DNA of 64,000 nt from Flavobacterium sp. MC2016-06. Lineage in GTDB: Bacteria; Bacteroidota; Bacteroidia; Flavobacteriales; Flavobacteriaceae. The notes below the pieces were generated by a model, which ran no database searches, was not told where the DNA came from, and was given only the letters and a program-made list of their open reading frames with translations. This document shows, piece after piece, positions 29,747 through 38,784 of this stretch; within the stretch, counting starts at the first letter, position 1, and each line of letters opens with the position of its first letter. The stretch is taken from contig NZ_WMID02000001.1 of assembly GCF_009711165.2 (NCBI RefSeq), positions 310,001 through 374,000 of the forward strand, read 5' to 3'. Position numbers and translations under genes: made by a program.

Positions 29747-30664
29747 ATGGAAAATAAACCACCTATCCGATTAAAAACAATTACAGAGTTTCATAAGCTT
29801 TGGGCATTGCCAAAACCGGAACATCCGTTGATTAGCGTAGTTGATTACAGAGAAATCAACCATTCGTTATTAGGTTCTGATCAAGCCGTGATTATGGATT
29901 ATTTTTCTATTACCATCAAACGTGATTTGGGTGTGAAAGTCGTTTACGGACAAGAATCTTTTGATTTTGATGAAGGTTTGATGTTTTTTATGGCACCCAA
30001 TCAGGTTTTTAAAATTGAGAAAGAAATCAGGAATACAATAGATCACACAGGTTTTATTGTATTAATACATCCAGATTTTCTTTGGAATACAGCTTTGGCC
30101 AAAACCATAAAAAAATATGAGTTCTTTAATTATGCCATGCATGAAGCTTTATTTCTTTCTGAAAAAGAAGAAGAAATGGTTCTGAATATTATTCAAAATA
30201 TCAAGATCGAATACCATTCTAATATTGATACTTTCACTCAGAATATTATCATTTCTCAGCTGGAAACTTTATTAAATTATTCCGAAAGATTTTACCAGCG
30301 TCAATTTATTACCCGAAAAATAGCCAATCACAAGATATTAGAACGAATAGAAGATTTACTTGATAATTATTTTAATGATGATTTGTCTAATAAAGGTCTG
30401 CCTACTGTAAAATACATTGCAGAAAGTCTAAACATTTCACCCAGTTATATGGGAGGTTTACTAAAATTACTTACCGGTCAGAGTACACTGCAGCACATTC
30501 AAAATAAAATTGTAGAAAAGGCTAAAGAAAAACTTTCTACGACTGATTTATCTGTAGGTCAGATCGCTTATGAATTGGGTTTTGAACATTCACAATCGTT
30601 CAATAAATTTTTTAAGACTAAAACTAAACTCTCTCCTTTAGAATTCAGGACTTCTTTTAACTAA
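29747..30664 (+). CDS. AraC family transcriptional regulator
   Basis: The 305-aa protein has a cupin-like N-terminal sensing domain (VVYGQESFDFDEGLMFF) and a C-terminal AraC DNA-binding domain with two helix-turn-helix motifs: YIAESLNISPSYMGGLLK and QIAYELGFEHSQSFNKFFK. It resembles the AraC protein at 53184-54080 along its length; both share the FYxRQFITR linker and the GLP-x-V-x-Y entry, so they are paralogues. Both sit next to reductase genes, which suggests similar roles in controlling redox enzymes. Ligand unknown. Confidence 0.9.
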   Translation: MENKPPIRLKTITEFHKLWALPKPEHPLISVVDYREINHSLLGSDQAVIMDYFSITIKRDLGVKVVYGQESFDFDEGLMFFMAPNQVFKIEKEIRNTIDHTGFIVLIHPDFLWNTALAKTIKKYEFFNYAMHEALFLSEKEEEMVLNIIQNIKIEYHSNIDTFTQNIIISQLETLLNYSERFYQRQFITRKIANHKILERIEDLLDNYFNDDLSNKGLPTVKYIAESLNISPSYMGGLLKLLTGQSTLQHIQNKIVEKAKEKLSTTDLSVGQIAYELGFEHSQSFNKFFKTKTKLSPLEFRTSFN

Positions 30665-30767
30665 CTAAAATTTAAAAACACATTGAGATTCATTCTGTAT
30701 TGGCAGTTTAAAAACTGCTATGGTGATTTCTTGTGCCCAAAATAAAAGTAAAAAAACAACTTAAATA

Positions 30768-31436
30768 ATGAATGACATTCTTCGAATTCCTTTAGTGTTA
30801 TTGGTATGCGCAATAACTTTCCATTCGTTTGGACAAGAAAATCAAAAAAAAGAATTTCAAAATCCACCGGTCAATGTTGAAGCTTTGGTTGGAAGTCGCG
30901 GAATATCTTTTCAAATGATAATTGATAAAAAAATCGAAAGCCTGCCGCAATTGGGGTTTTTCAGTGTAATTGATATGAACTCTGATTGGAGCGAGAAAAA
31001 AACGGATGATTTAATGGTACAAGCCAACTTGACATTAGAACTAGCAAAAGGATTTCGTTTGTATGGAGGATTTCATCACACTGTTGTTACAGGTCTGCGT
31101 CCTTCAGCCGGATTGATATATTCGTTTGTAAATCAAAAATGGACAATTATTCTCGCACCTAGAATTGATTTGCAAAAAGATCCCAATATTGAAGGAATTG
31201 CATTAGTGGAATTCAAACCAAAATTAAATGAAAATTGGAGAATGTATTTCCGCGTGCAGGCTTTGTATTCTTATATGACCGAAATTGAAGATCATGGAAG
31301 GAGTTATATAAGAAGCAGAGCAGGTTTGAGCTATAAAGAAATTTCTTTTGGAGCAGGTGCAAACATCGAATATTACGGACCTATGAAACAGAACGAAAAT
31401 AACATAGGCTTCTTTACCAATGTATTACTTTTTTAA
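30768..31436 (+). CDS. Predicted outer-membrane beta-barrel-like protein
   Basis: The 222-aa protein starts with a Sec signal peptide ending in F-G-Q (MNDILRIPLVLLVCAITFHSFGQ). The rest alternates strands with aromatic girdles (FRLYGGFHHTV, WRMYFRVQALYSY, ISFGAGANIEYYG) and ends in a strand closing with Phe (NNIGFFTNVLLF), the usual insertion signal of outer-membrane barrels. About eight strands can be counted. I do not recognise the family. It follows the AraC gene by 103 bp and may be its target. Function unknown. Confidence 0.7.
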   Translation: MNDILRIPLVLLVCAITFHSFGQENQKKEFQNPPVNVEALVGSRGISFQMIIDKKIESLPQLGFFSVIDMNSDWSEKKTDDLMVQANLTLELAKGFRLYGGFHHTVVTGLRPSAGLIYSFVNQKWTIILAPRIDLQKDPNIEGIALVEFKPKLNENWRMYFRVQALYSYMTEIEDHGRSYIRSRAGLSYKEISFGAGANIEYYGPMKQNENNIGFFTNVLLF

Positions 31437-31809
31437 AACAACAAAATATGTCTTCATAACCTTTTTTGTTTATATTGATCTATATTTATCTGAAGGAAAT
31501 TTACTTTAATTTTTTTGTTTAATTAATCATGCGATGGAATAAATTTCGTTTTTTTACTTCTATAAAATAATTAAACTACAAAAACCTATGATAAGAAAGT
31601 TTTTTATAGCCATTAGTTTTGATTGTTATTTAGCTGTCAAAATTCGAGTATTCCTAATTGGAAGTCTAGGTCTTGGATTGTAGCTATATGAATATTTTCA
31701 AATTTAAATTCATGTGTGTGATTTAAATTTAAAGTATAAAATTTACTCTACCAACAAGATTTACAGATCTAGAATAGTGTTTATATATAGATTCAAATAA
31801 TTGTTTTAA
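31437..31809. other. Gene-poor stretch
   Basis: AT-rich. The only ATG-started frame of note is 31 codons (31588-31683), too short and featureless to support as a gene. No hairpin or repeat is visible. Confidence 0.5.
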
Positions 31810-31836
31810 ATGTCAAAAAAGAAAATTGATAATACT

Positions 31837-32955
31837 ATGAAAATATTTTTCAAATACTACTTTATTATTTTTTTGTTTATACCTAGAATTTCCAGTGCTC
31901 AAAATAATCAATTGTATAGTGGTGTTTTATGCGAAATAAAGAATAATTATTATGGTAAAAATTTAAAAGATTCAGTTAAAACGGTGTTCATGAAAATTAA
32001 TGAAAGTGCAAGAATTTCATCAGATAAAAACTTACTCAAAGGTATACCATCTAGCGATATTCAAATGTATAAATATATTTTCGTAGATAAGTATGGCAGT
32101 ATTAAAACAATTCAAAGGGGTGAAACTAAGAATTATGTATCAGATATCAATTATAATGCTTCTACAGATTATCAATTTGATGAAAATGACAGAATTAAAA
32201 AAAGTAAATACAAAACTAGTTTAAAGTCATATTATCCTGTATCAGATCGAAATTTGTTACTGAAGTTTAATAAAAAGAATATTCAAAAAGTTATTCAAAA
32301 AGATATAAGTGGAAAAGTAGTTCAGGAATATGACTCAGAATTATACGTTTATAAATATGATAATCTAGGAAAAGTTGTTGAAGAAAAAGAATACATTATA
32401 TATCGATTCGGTGAAGTTTTAAAAGATACAGTACCTAACAATGAAGATTTATATACAACCAAAATTTTTAATTATGATACAAAAGGGCAAGTTATCAATC
32501 AAAAAATCTCAAGAGGTAGTTTTTCTGATTCAATGCCCTATACAGATATGGATACAGAGAGTGCTTTTTGTAATGATTTGCAATTACAGTATCAATATGA
32601 TCTACAGGGACGAATAATACAAGTTAATATGTATGGTTGTGGAAAAATAATTGATAAAGAAGAATATAGCTATCATTCTACCAAAGATTATGTTACTTTA
32701 GTCAAGTACTACGTTACTGGACCTGGACAAATGCTTACTAAAAATTTCATCAAAAGATTTAACGAACAAGGGGATATAATAGAAAAAGAATTCATACCTA
32801 ATAATCCAGAACAAAATATAATAATAAAACAGCTCTTTTACACCTATGAATATGACAGTCACAATAACTGGATCAAATGTAATATGTATTTAGAGGGCAT
32901 AAAAGAAGGAGATCCTACGTTTATAGCCGAGAGAAAAATAGAATATTATAATTAA
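31837..32955 (+). CDS. Secreted protein with YD/RHS-like repeats
   Basis: The frame opens at 31810, but the ATG at 31837 starts a normal Sec signal peptide (MKIFFKYYFIIFLFIPRISS, then A-Q) and is preferred, giving 372 aa. The mature part contains degenerate YD repeats of the form Y-x-Y-D-x-x-G-x-x-x: YKYDNLGKVVEEKEY, YQYDLQGRIIQVNMY and YEYDSHNNWIKCNMY. Such repeats occur in RHS-type shells and in stand-alone Bacteroidota periplasmic proteins; this one is far too short for a full RHS toxin cage. Expressed alone as far as can be seen. Function unknown. Confidence 0.75.
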   Translation: MKIFFKYYFIIFLFIPRISSAQNNQLYSGVLCEIKNNYYGKNLKDSVKTVFMKINESARISSDKNLLKGIPSSDIQMYKYIFVDKYGSIKTIQRGETKNYVSDINYNASTDYQFDENDRIKKSKYKTSLKSYYPVSDRNLLLKFNKKNIQKVIQKDISGKVVQEYDSELYVYKYDNLGKVVEEKEYIIYRFGEVLKDTVPNNEDLYTTKIFNYDTKGQVINQKISRGSFSDSMPYTDMDTESAFCNDLQLQYQYDLQGRIIQVNMYGCGKIIDKEEYSYHSTKDYVTLVKYYVTGPGQMLTKNFIKRFNEQGDIIEKEFIPNNPEQNIIIKQLFYTYEYDSHNNWIKCNMYLEGIKEGDPTFIAERKIEYYN

Positions 32956-32989
32956 TTGTTTGAAAAATGTAACAAAGACAAAAACAAAA

Positions 32990-33023
32990 AAATGGCGCCA
33001 ATTGTCTTCAATTGGCGCCATTT
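32990..33023 (+). terminator. Hairpin with 15-bp perfect stem, duplicated near 52.3 kb
   Basis: AAATGGCGCCAATTG (32990-33004) pairs with CAATTGGCGCCATTT (33009-33023) around TCTT. It could terminate the upstream gene. An almost identical hairpin (one mismatch) lies at 52305-52338, also directly before a GTGACCTC element, so it may be part of the repeat unit rather than gene-specific. Confidence 0.65.
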
Positions 33024-33029
33024 GGCTTT

Positions 33030-33153
33030 GTGACCTCTACGGGACAAATTACAATAAATTTTATGGAGGATTTAAAGAGATTGGCTTACTGGAAGTAGAG
33101 TCTGTCTTTGTATGTCTTCAGTATTTTGGTTTGAATGTCCTGTCGGGGAATGA
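33030..33153. repeat. GTGACCTC intergenic repeat, copy 1
   Basis: Begins GTGACCTCTACGGGACAA and ends at TGTCGGGGAATGA. It aligns along its length with copy 3 (37891-38014), with clear matches in the first 65 bp and in the GATGTCCTGT-GGGG end. Only the first ~65 bp are shared with copies 2 and 5. Confidence 0.65.
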
Positions 33154-33325
33154 TGTAAAAATGTTATCTAAATTTAAGTTTGTCAATTATAGTGTATCAT
33201 TCTAAACCAAAACCGTGAGTCACTTTTTATTTTTAATTTCAAATCAGATATTTATAAAAACCTTTACTTATCAAAATGGTATCTATTGGGAGTGCTTTGG
33301 TATCTGGTATCATTACTCTAAGCTT

Positions 33326-33333
33326 TAATTTTG
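33326..33333 (+). promoter_or_regulatory. Candidate -7 box of the cysteine hydrolase gene
   Basis: TAATTTTG is an exact TAnnTTTG match, 29 bp before the ATG at 33363. Confidence 0.4.
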
Positions 33334-33362
33334 TCAGATATAAATTTTAAAATTAAAATAAA

Positions 33363-33905
33363 ATGAATAAGGCACTATTATTAATTGATATACAGAAAGA
33401 ATATTTTGAAAATGGGGTATTAGAACTTGTAAATCCTATTGGTGCAAGTGAAAACGCAAAGAAACTATTGGAGCATTTTAGAAAAGAAAATGGGACTATT
33501 GTTCATGTTCAGCACATATCGGGAGAAGGTGCTCCCTTTTTTGTTCCCGGTACAAAAGGGGTGGAAATTCATGAAAATGTAAAACCGCTGGAAGAGGAGA
33601 AAGTAATTACGAAAAAGTTTCCTAATAGTTTTAGGGATACTGATTTATTGGAATATCTGCAGTCAAAGAAAATAACACATTTGGTAATCGCGGGAATGAT
33701 GACTCACATGTGCATTGACGCAGGAACAAGAGCTGCTGTTGACTATGGATTTGAATGTACAGTAATTGGAGATGCCTGTGCTACAATGAATCTTCAAATA
33801 AATGATCAAGATGTAAAAGCTGCGGATGTTCATAATGCATTTTTGGCGGCATTAGAATTCTTTTACGCAAAAATTACTACAACAGAAGAATATCTGCTTT
33901 CGTAA
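33363..33905 (+). CDS. Isochorismatase-like cysteine hydrolase
   Basis: The 180-aa protein has the isochorismatase-superfamily fold: LLIDIQKEYF with Asp9, a Lys at 84 or 85 in TKKFPNSF, and the nucleophile Cys117 in GMMTHMCIDAGTRAA. The preceding cis-peptide region (AGMMT) is as expected. Family members hydrolyse amides such as nicotinamide, pyrazinamide or N-carbamoyl compounds, or isochorismate; this short single-domain form is more likely an amidase. It lies upstream of an AraC gene on the same strand (162 bp). Confidence 0.88.
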   Translation: MNKALLLIDIQKEYFENGVLELVNPIGASENAKKLLEHFRKENGTIVHVQHISGEGAPFFVPGTKGVEIHENVKPLEEEKVITKKFPNSFRDTDLLEYLQSKKITHLVIAGMMTHMCIDAGTRAAVDYGFECTVIGDACATMNLQINDQDVKAADVHNAFLAALEFFYAKITTTEEYLLS

Positions 33906-34067
33906 AATTAAAGATAAATAAGGAATTACTTTTATGAAATCAGCCGTAATTAATTACTGCTCTTTTTTTTGGTTTGAAGTAATTTGTAAATTTGCTTTAA
34001 TTATAATATTAGAACAAATTTTAAAAGTAAAAGAAACGGATTTCAATAGGTTAACTAATTAGAAAAA

Positions 34068-34940
34068 ATGAAAACAGTTAAATTTCATAAAACAGAATGT
34101 GGTGTTGAAGTGCTTCTCAACGTATTACACGGCGATATGCTGAGTGAGAGATATTTGGAGCGAGGTACTTACAATACTGATTTTTTTGAAATATTACTTT
34201 TTAAGACTGCCAAGGGATCCCTGATTTTAAATCAGCAGAAAATCAATATAACTGACAATACAATTGTTTTTATTTCTCCTTTTCAAAAAAGGCAATGGGC
34301 TTTGGAGAAAGAGGGATTGGATTATACTGTTCTGGTTTTTCAGGAAAATTTTCTTAATGATTTTTTTTCGGACAAATTCTTTACGTACCGGCTTCTTTAT
34401 TTTTATCAATTAAATTATCCTTTAAATATTAGTATTGGAAGGGAAGAAGTTCAAAAAGCATTTGACCAGCTTATGGAAATCAAATACGAACTTGTTAATA
34501 GCAAAACAGACAGTATTCATATTATACGATCTCTTACTTATTACTTGCTTTTGAAGTTTAACAGAATGTATGCTGGTGTAAATAATCTTTCTATAGATAG
34601 GGCAGAAAATAATTTTGCTTACCAGTTTAAACAATTACTAGAAATACATATCAGGCAGAAGCAACGCATTGACTATTATGCAGATTTATTAAATGTTAGC
34701 AGGATTACAATTAACTCTTGTGTGAAAAAGCAGTTTAATGTTACCGCGACAGAGCTCTTAAAACAGAGACTACTTTTTGAAATAAAGAATGACCTGATAC
34801 ATTCTGGAAAAACTATTGCTGAGATAGCCTACGATCTTCATTTTTCAGAACCTGGACATTTGATGCGATTTTTTAAAACCCAGACAGGAATAACCAGCAG
34901 CCAGTTCCTCTCAGATTACCAAAATGGTATATTTTCATAG
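34068..34940 (+). CDS. AraC family transcriptional regulator
   Basis: The 290-aa protein has an N-terminal cupin-like domain (GSLILNQQKINITDNTIVFI) and a C-terminal DNA-binding domain with helix-turn-helix segments YADLLNVSRITINSCVKK and EIAYDLHFSEPGHLMRFFK. It belongs to the type common in Bacteroidota beside single enzyme genes; here the neighbour is the cysteine hydrolase upstream. It is not close to the other two AraC proteins of the window. Effector unknown. Confidence 0.9.
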   Translation: MKTVKFHKTECGVEVLLNVLHGDMLSERYLERGTYNTDFFEILLFKTAKGSLILNQQKINITDNTIVFISPFQKRQWALEKEGLDYTVLVFQENFLNDFFSDKFFTYRLLYFYQLNYPLNISIGREEVQKAFDQLMEIKYELVNSKTDSIHIIRSLTYYLLLKFNRMYAGVNNLSIDRAENNFAYQFKQLLEIHIRQKQRIDYYADLLNVSRITINSCVKKQFNVTATELLKQRLLFEIKNDLIHSGKTIAEIAYDLHFSEPGHLMRFFKTQTGITSSQFLSDYQNGIFS

Positions 34941-35033
34941 CATTTTAGTTATCTAAACTATCAAAATGTCATGGAGTTTATTTAATATTTATAGCTTTTA
35001 CTTGTTAATAAAACCCGTACAAATAAAAAAAAG

Positions 35034-35060
35034 CTCAATTCGAAAGAATTGAGATTTTTT
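35034..35060 (+). terminator. Intrinsic terminator of the AraC gene
   Basis: CTCAATT/AATTGAG stem with a 6-nt loop followed by ATTTTTT, 94 bp after the AraC stop. The GTGACCTC repeat starts immediately after the T-run. Confidence 0.7.
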
Positions 35061-35210
35061 GTGACCTCGACTGAACAATTTACAAACCATTTTATGAATG
35101 ATTTAAAGAAATTGGCTTATTTTCAAGTTAATTTGTAAGATAATTATTTTAATTTTTATTCAATTAAGGTTTGTATGTATCGTAGGGGTTAAATGTTAAA
35201 AAAGTTAAAA
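35061..35210. repeat. GTGACCTC intergenic repeat, copy 2
   Basis: Begins GTGACCTCGACTGAACAA and ends in TTAAATGTTAAAAAAGTTAA. It is about 85% identical by eye to copy 5 (52481-52631), including the GGTTTGTATGTATCGTA block. The first 78 bp can be read as an open frame (VTSTEQFTNHF, then MNDLKKLAYFQVNL and a stop); differences from copy 5 in this frame are all third-base and silent. Confidence 0.7.
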
Positions 35211-35450
35211 TTAAAATTTTTGATTAAATAAAGTCAAGTAAAAAAACATGTACTTGAGGAAAAGTAATGCTTCAAAGAATTATACCTTGATCAAGTAAAA
35301 TTAAACTATTATCATTAAACTATTCAAGTCAAAATTTGATGACAATTTTATTTTTTTATCCATGGCTAAGGTTTAGAGTGGAGAGGATGATTCGAGACTT
35401 AAGCATTTGCCCCATGACTAAGTTGCATTTATAAATATTTATTAAGTTGT

Positions 35451-35467
35451 GTGCCATGATTTTGTCA
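35451..35467. repeat. GTGCCATGATTTTGTCA motif
   Basis: One of four related short motifs, each lying downstream of a GTGACCTC repeat copy: 35451, 38142, 52912 and 53138 (two of them after copy 5). It may mark the far end of the repeat unit. Confidence 0.45.
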
Positions 35468-35604
35468 AGAAGGTTAAAAACGTATAAAATTGTAAAATAT
35501 TTGTCCTTAATTCGCCTTAGCTTTTTGTGGCAGAAATAGTATCAAGTCCATCATTGTTCGTGCTACTCACGGCAACGAATCTCTTAGCTGTTGTAGGCTG
35601 TTTT

Positions 35605-37215
35605 TTAACTTTTCTTGGAAATTTTGTATTTTGGTTTTTCGTAATCAGTTATGTCCAAAATAATATCGTAAACGCCTGTTAAAATTTCAATACTATCTCC
35701 TTTTGGCATTATTCCGTCGCTCATATCTTTTCCAAAATTTAAAGTCCAATCGTCATTAAAACGAAATTTAAGCTCTCCTGTTTTTAAAGTCACATTTTTA
35801 ATTGTCCAAATTCCTTTTGTTTCAGTTTCAAAAAGTTTTGCATCAGGACCGTCCCAGCCTTTTTCTGTGGCAGTTCCTACAATTCCCCAAGAAGGAAATA
35901 TTTTTGTTGCTTTTTTTAGTTGATTTCCTGCATGAAAACTTAATGACTCTATTTGTGAAGTCTCGTTTCTTTCAAAAATTACATCACCCATTAATTCTTC
36001 AGCGTAAAATAAATTTTCTTTTACAGGATATAGAATAGTTGTGGGCCCGTTTCCACTTTGCAATTTTAATTTATTGTTTTCAACTGTAAGGTAAACTACA
36101 AAATTGTCTTCTACTTGATAAGTTCCCACATATTGCTTTAAAGTTTCTGAACTTACGTTGGCTACAATTGGAATTTTATAATCTTTATTATACAAATTAT
36201 ACAAAGTTTTTATAATAGCATAAGTGGCAGTGTTTAAACCTCTTTCTGTATTTGTAAGCAGTATAATGCAGATATCATCTTCGGGAATTTGAACAAAATT
36301 GCTACAAAAACCAGCTCCATAACCACTATGACCAACTGTCATTTTTCCAAACATTTTCATTGTAATCCAACCATAACCATAATTTTTTTTGAAAGGTGTA
36401 TATGCTTTTTCTAAATTTTCTTTGGAGATAATTTTGTAATTTTTTAGGCCATTATAATATTTGTTTAAATCTTCAACAGTTGAGTATATTCCACCAGCTG
36501 CAAAAGGCATAGGTGGATCATAAACAATCGATGGTTTTTGTTCTTTTTCAGAAAAAATCTCATAGCCAATGGCTTTATTTTCACTTTTTAGATTTTTAAA
36601 AGCAAAACCACTTTGCTTCATTTTCAATGGTTTAAATATGTATTTTTCAACTGCTTTTTCGTAACTTATACCAGTAACTTTTTGAATTACATAGCCTAGA
36701 AAATAATATCCCGAGTTAGAATAACTCCAATCAGTTCCAACTGGAAAATCCAAAGGTTTTGTTTTTTGAAATTCAACAAATGATTTTTCCGTTTGGTCTT
36801 TCATATCATTTCCTCTGGTATAGTCATAAACTCCAGAGGTATGGGTTAACAAACTTTCAATTGAAATAGCGCTTGCATCGGGATAATCTGGATAGAACTT
36901 TGAAAGTTTATCCTGTAATGAAAGTTTTTTTTCTTCTACTAATTTTAAAATTACCGTTGCTGTAAAAGTTTTTGTAATGGAATATATTTGAAAAATGCTG
37001 TTAGCGTTATTTTCTTTTTTTAAATCTACATTTGATAATCCATAACCTTTATTTAGTAAAGTTTCTCCTTTTTCAGAAATAAAAACAGAACCGTTAAATA
37101 GATTTTGTTGATTGTAAAATTCAAAAAGTTGTTCTAATTTTTCTTTCTTACTCTGTGCAAAAAACAATTGTGTTATAAATAATAAAATAAAAGTTATTGA
37201 TTGAATTGATTTCAT
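35605..37215 (-). CDS. Serine hydrolase, class C beta-lactamase-like, exported
   Basis: The 536-aa protein has a Sec signal peptide ending in F-A-Q (residue 21). The penicillin-binding-protein fold is clear: Ser79-x-x-Lys82 in YSITK, Tyr165-Ser-Asn167 in SYSNSGY, and HSG in VGHSGYGAGF in place of the KTG box. The last ~190 residues form an extra beta-rich domain (from about VSSETLKQYVGTY), as in Bacteroidota esterase/peptidase members of this family. It probably acts on esters or D-amino-acid peptides in the periplasm; true beta-lactamase activity is not implied. It lies alone between two repeat-rich islands, so it may have arrived by transfer. Confidence 0.9.
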   Translation of the reverse strand: MKSIQSITFILLFITQLFFAQSKKEKLEQLFEFYNQQNLFNGSVFISEKGETLLNKGYGLSNVDLKKENNANSIFQIYSITKTFTATVILKLVEEKKLSLQDKLSKFYPDYPDASAISIESLLTHTSGVYDYTRGNDMKDQTEKSFVEFQKTKPLDFPVGTDWSYSNSGYYFLGYVIQKVTGISYEKAVEKYIFKPLKMKQSGFAFKNLKSENKAIGYEIFSEKEQKPSIVYDPPMPFAAGGIYSTVEDLNKYYNGLKNYKIISKENLEKAYTPFKKNYGYGWITMKMFGKMTVGHSGYGAGFCSNFVQIPEDDICIILLTNTERGLNTATYAIIKTLYNLYNKDYKIPIVANVSSETLKQYVGTYQVEDNFVVYLTVENNKLKLQSGNGPTTILYPVKENLFYAEELMGDVIFERNETSQIESLSFHAGNQLKKATKIFPSWGIVGTATEKGWDGPDAKLFETETKGIWTIKNVTLKTGELKFRFNDDWTLNFGKDMSDGIMPKGDSIEILTGVYDIILDITDYEKPKYKISKKS

Positions 37216-37510
37216 ATTTTTTTTGATTTTTTATTGAATTCTAACTAACGGTTTGCCCTTTGTGACAGTTACGTAAATTTATAATAAAAGATTACAAATA
37301 AAAATTCCTAACTGAATTTTCAAGCAAAATTCAAAGCACAAGCCAAGCCAACACATCCAATAATATTCTGCTTTATTTATATAGAGTAAATAACTTTACT
37401 GAAGCAAGTTTTATATTTGAACATATCTATAACAGTTTTTGCATTACAGTCCTTTTAATTCTAAAAAAAAATAGACCATTCAGCTATGTAAATTATTATG
37501 TGATTCATGT

Positions 37511-37692
37511 TTACAAATCTTTGTCTTTTTCATTTAAAAATTTTATTACTACAGCATTTACCATGTTTTTTAAGAAATTCAAAATTTCTACAGCTTATTC
37601 TAAAGTAACATTCATTCCTTCAGCATTAAGCATTTTTTTGAGCCTTCTGAGGGTGTAATTTTCCTACGACCTTTTCTTACTGAGATTTCATA
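37511..37692 (-). pseudogene. Decayed small protein gene with two in-frame stops
   Basis: On the minus strand one frame reads LSKKRS-stop-ENYTLRRLKKMLNAEGM, then NVTLE-stop-AVEILNFLKNM and VNAVVIKFLNEKDKDL before a third stop. The sense of the sequence on both sides of each stop is protein-like, and the second stop (TAA) is one base from a Gln codon. I do not recognise the family with certainty; short basic proteins like this accompany recombinases on Bacteroidota mobile DNA. Confidence 0.45.
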
Positions 37693-37890
37693 AACTTAAA
37701 TTATTGTTAATATAAAGACAAGGAATTTCTGCAAGTATCATATTTACAGGTTTTTGAAGCGGTTTTAATCCAATAAAGTTAACTCTATAGGACACCCAAA
37801 CCATTTTTTTTTGAAGGTATTAACTGGTTAAATAGATCGGTAAAGTTCAAAAAAAAAGTTAAAACTTTCGTTTTAACTTTTTTTTTAAGA

Positions 37891-38014
37891 GTGACCTCTA
37901 AGGGACAAATTTCGATAAATTTTATGGAAGATTTGAAGAGATTGGCTTACTACATGTGACTCCTGTCTTTCATTGGCTTTGTAAATTTGGTTTTGATGTC
38001 CTGTTGGGGATTGA
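37891..38014. repeat. GTGACCTC intergenic repeat, copy 3
   Basis: Begins GTGACCTCTAAGGGACAA and runs to GATGTCCTGTTGGGGATTGA. It pairs with copy 1 (33030-33153). Like copies 1, 2, 4 and 5 it directly follows a hairpin with a long T-run. Confidence 0.65.
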
Positions 38015-38233
38015 GTCAAATATGTATTTATTATTTATATGATTTTGCAATAGTATATAATTTGATAATTTTTGATTTATTTAAATTAAAAAGAAACAGC
38101 CTTAATTTTTTGTAAAAAAAAGTATCAGCTCCAAGCTCCTTGCGCCACGATTCTGTCAAAAAAATAAGGTAATATTCATAAGATTTATATTTAATTAGAA
38201 AAGTGCAACAGGAATCTGAATATTATTTGATAT

Positions 38234-38255
38234 AAAAAAACCCGGCAGAACCGGG
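38234..38255 (-). terminator. Intrinsic terminator of the thioesterase-like gene
   Basis: CCCGG (38241-38245) and CCGGG (38251-38255) form a GC-rich stem; on the minus strand it is followed by seven T's (plus-strand A's 38234-38240). It lies 16 bp after the stop of the gene at 38271. Confidence 0.75.
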
Positions 38256-38270
38256 CTTCAAGCAACATAA

Positions 38271-38687
38271 CTAAATATTTAATGTTGGCGCATTAAATAA
38301 ATTTCCTATAAGTTCTTCGGGAAGATAAGGTCTTCCGCCAGAAGCAGGAATACAGGTTCCGGTAAATACGGCCGAAGCCATTACCTTTCCATTTTTTATT
38401 ATTGTTTGTTTAAAATGTAACCTCGGAAGATTTAGAGGATCTGTAAAAACAGCACAAGTCACATCAAAATTATCATCTTTTTTTAGAGAACGTATAAATT
38501 TAATGCTATACTCAGACAATACCATAAACACACCATTTTCTGCTTGTTCTACGAAATCAAAGCCCAAGATTTCCCTAATAAAATCATGGCGGCATTCTTC
38601 CATATAAAAAGGATAATATAATCCATCCATAATGCCTTGAACGTCTATATGTCCATCTGCAACAGTGTAATTTTTTGAGTATTCCAT
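38271..38687 (-). CDS. Hot-dog fold thioesterase-like protein (4-hydroxybenzoyl-CoA thioesterase type)
   Basis: The 138-aa protein has the acyl-CoA thioesterase pattern: a D-x-x-G loop in DGHIDVQGIMDG followed by the long helix YYPFYMEECRHDFIREILGF, then strands with F-K-Q-T-I. Family members hydrolyse aromatic or fatty acyl thioesters on CoA or ACP. A paralogue lies 5 kb away at 43588-43950 on the other strand, and the genes between them are an acyltransferase and a glycosyltransferase unit. Spacing to the upstream MBOAT gene (97 bp, same strand) allows co-transcription. Substrate unknown. Confidence 0.75.
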   Translation of the reverse strand: MEYSKNYTVADGHIDVQGIMDGLYYPFYMEECRHDFIREILGFDFVEQAENGVFMVLSEYSIKFIRSLKKDDNFDVTCAVFTDPLNLPRLHFKQTIIKNGKVMASAVFTGTCIPASGGRPYLPEELIGNLFNAPTLNI

Positions 38688-38784
38688 AGTTTTTTAAATT
38701 TGGGTTTTTATTAGATACTTTATCAGTAAAATAGAACGCAATAGATTTATAAATATTTTTAATATTTGATTATATAGGTGTTAT

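Larger units (their letters stand above)
34941..35604. other. Intergenic island with terminator, repeat copy 2 and downstream repeat motifs
   Basis: Contains a terminator hairpin (CTCAATT 35034-35040 with AATTGAG 35047-35053, then T6), repeat copy 2 (35061-35210), a T-arm-like fragment (GGAGAGGATGATTCGAGACT, about 35379-35398) and the motif GTGCCATGATTTTGTCA (35451-35467). No convincing gene. Confidence 0.55.
37216..38270. other. Gene-poor island: degenerate ORF, terminators and repeat copy 3
   Basis: Holds a decayed minus-strand ORF (37511-37692), a hairpin AAGTTAAAAC/GTTTTAACTT (about 37857-37879), repeat copy 3 (37891-38014), a GCGCCACGATTCTGTCA motif (38142-38158) and the terminator of the thioesterase gene (38241-38255). 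No intact gene is visible. Confidence 0.55.

Noticed and set aside
32960..33205. 81-codon ORF starting at 32960
   Set aside because: It runs through a perfect hairpin and repeat copy 1; the same frame is closed by stops in copies 2 and 3.
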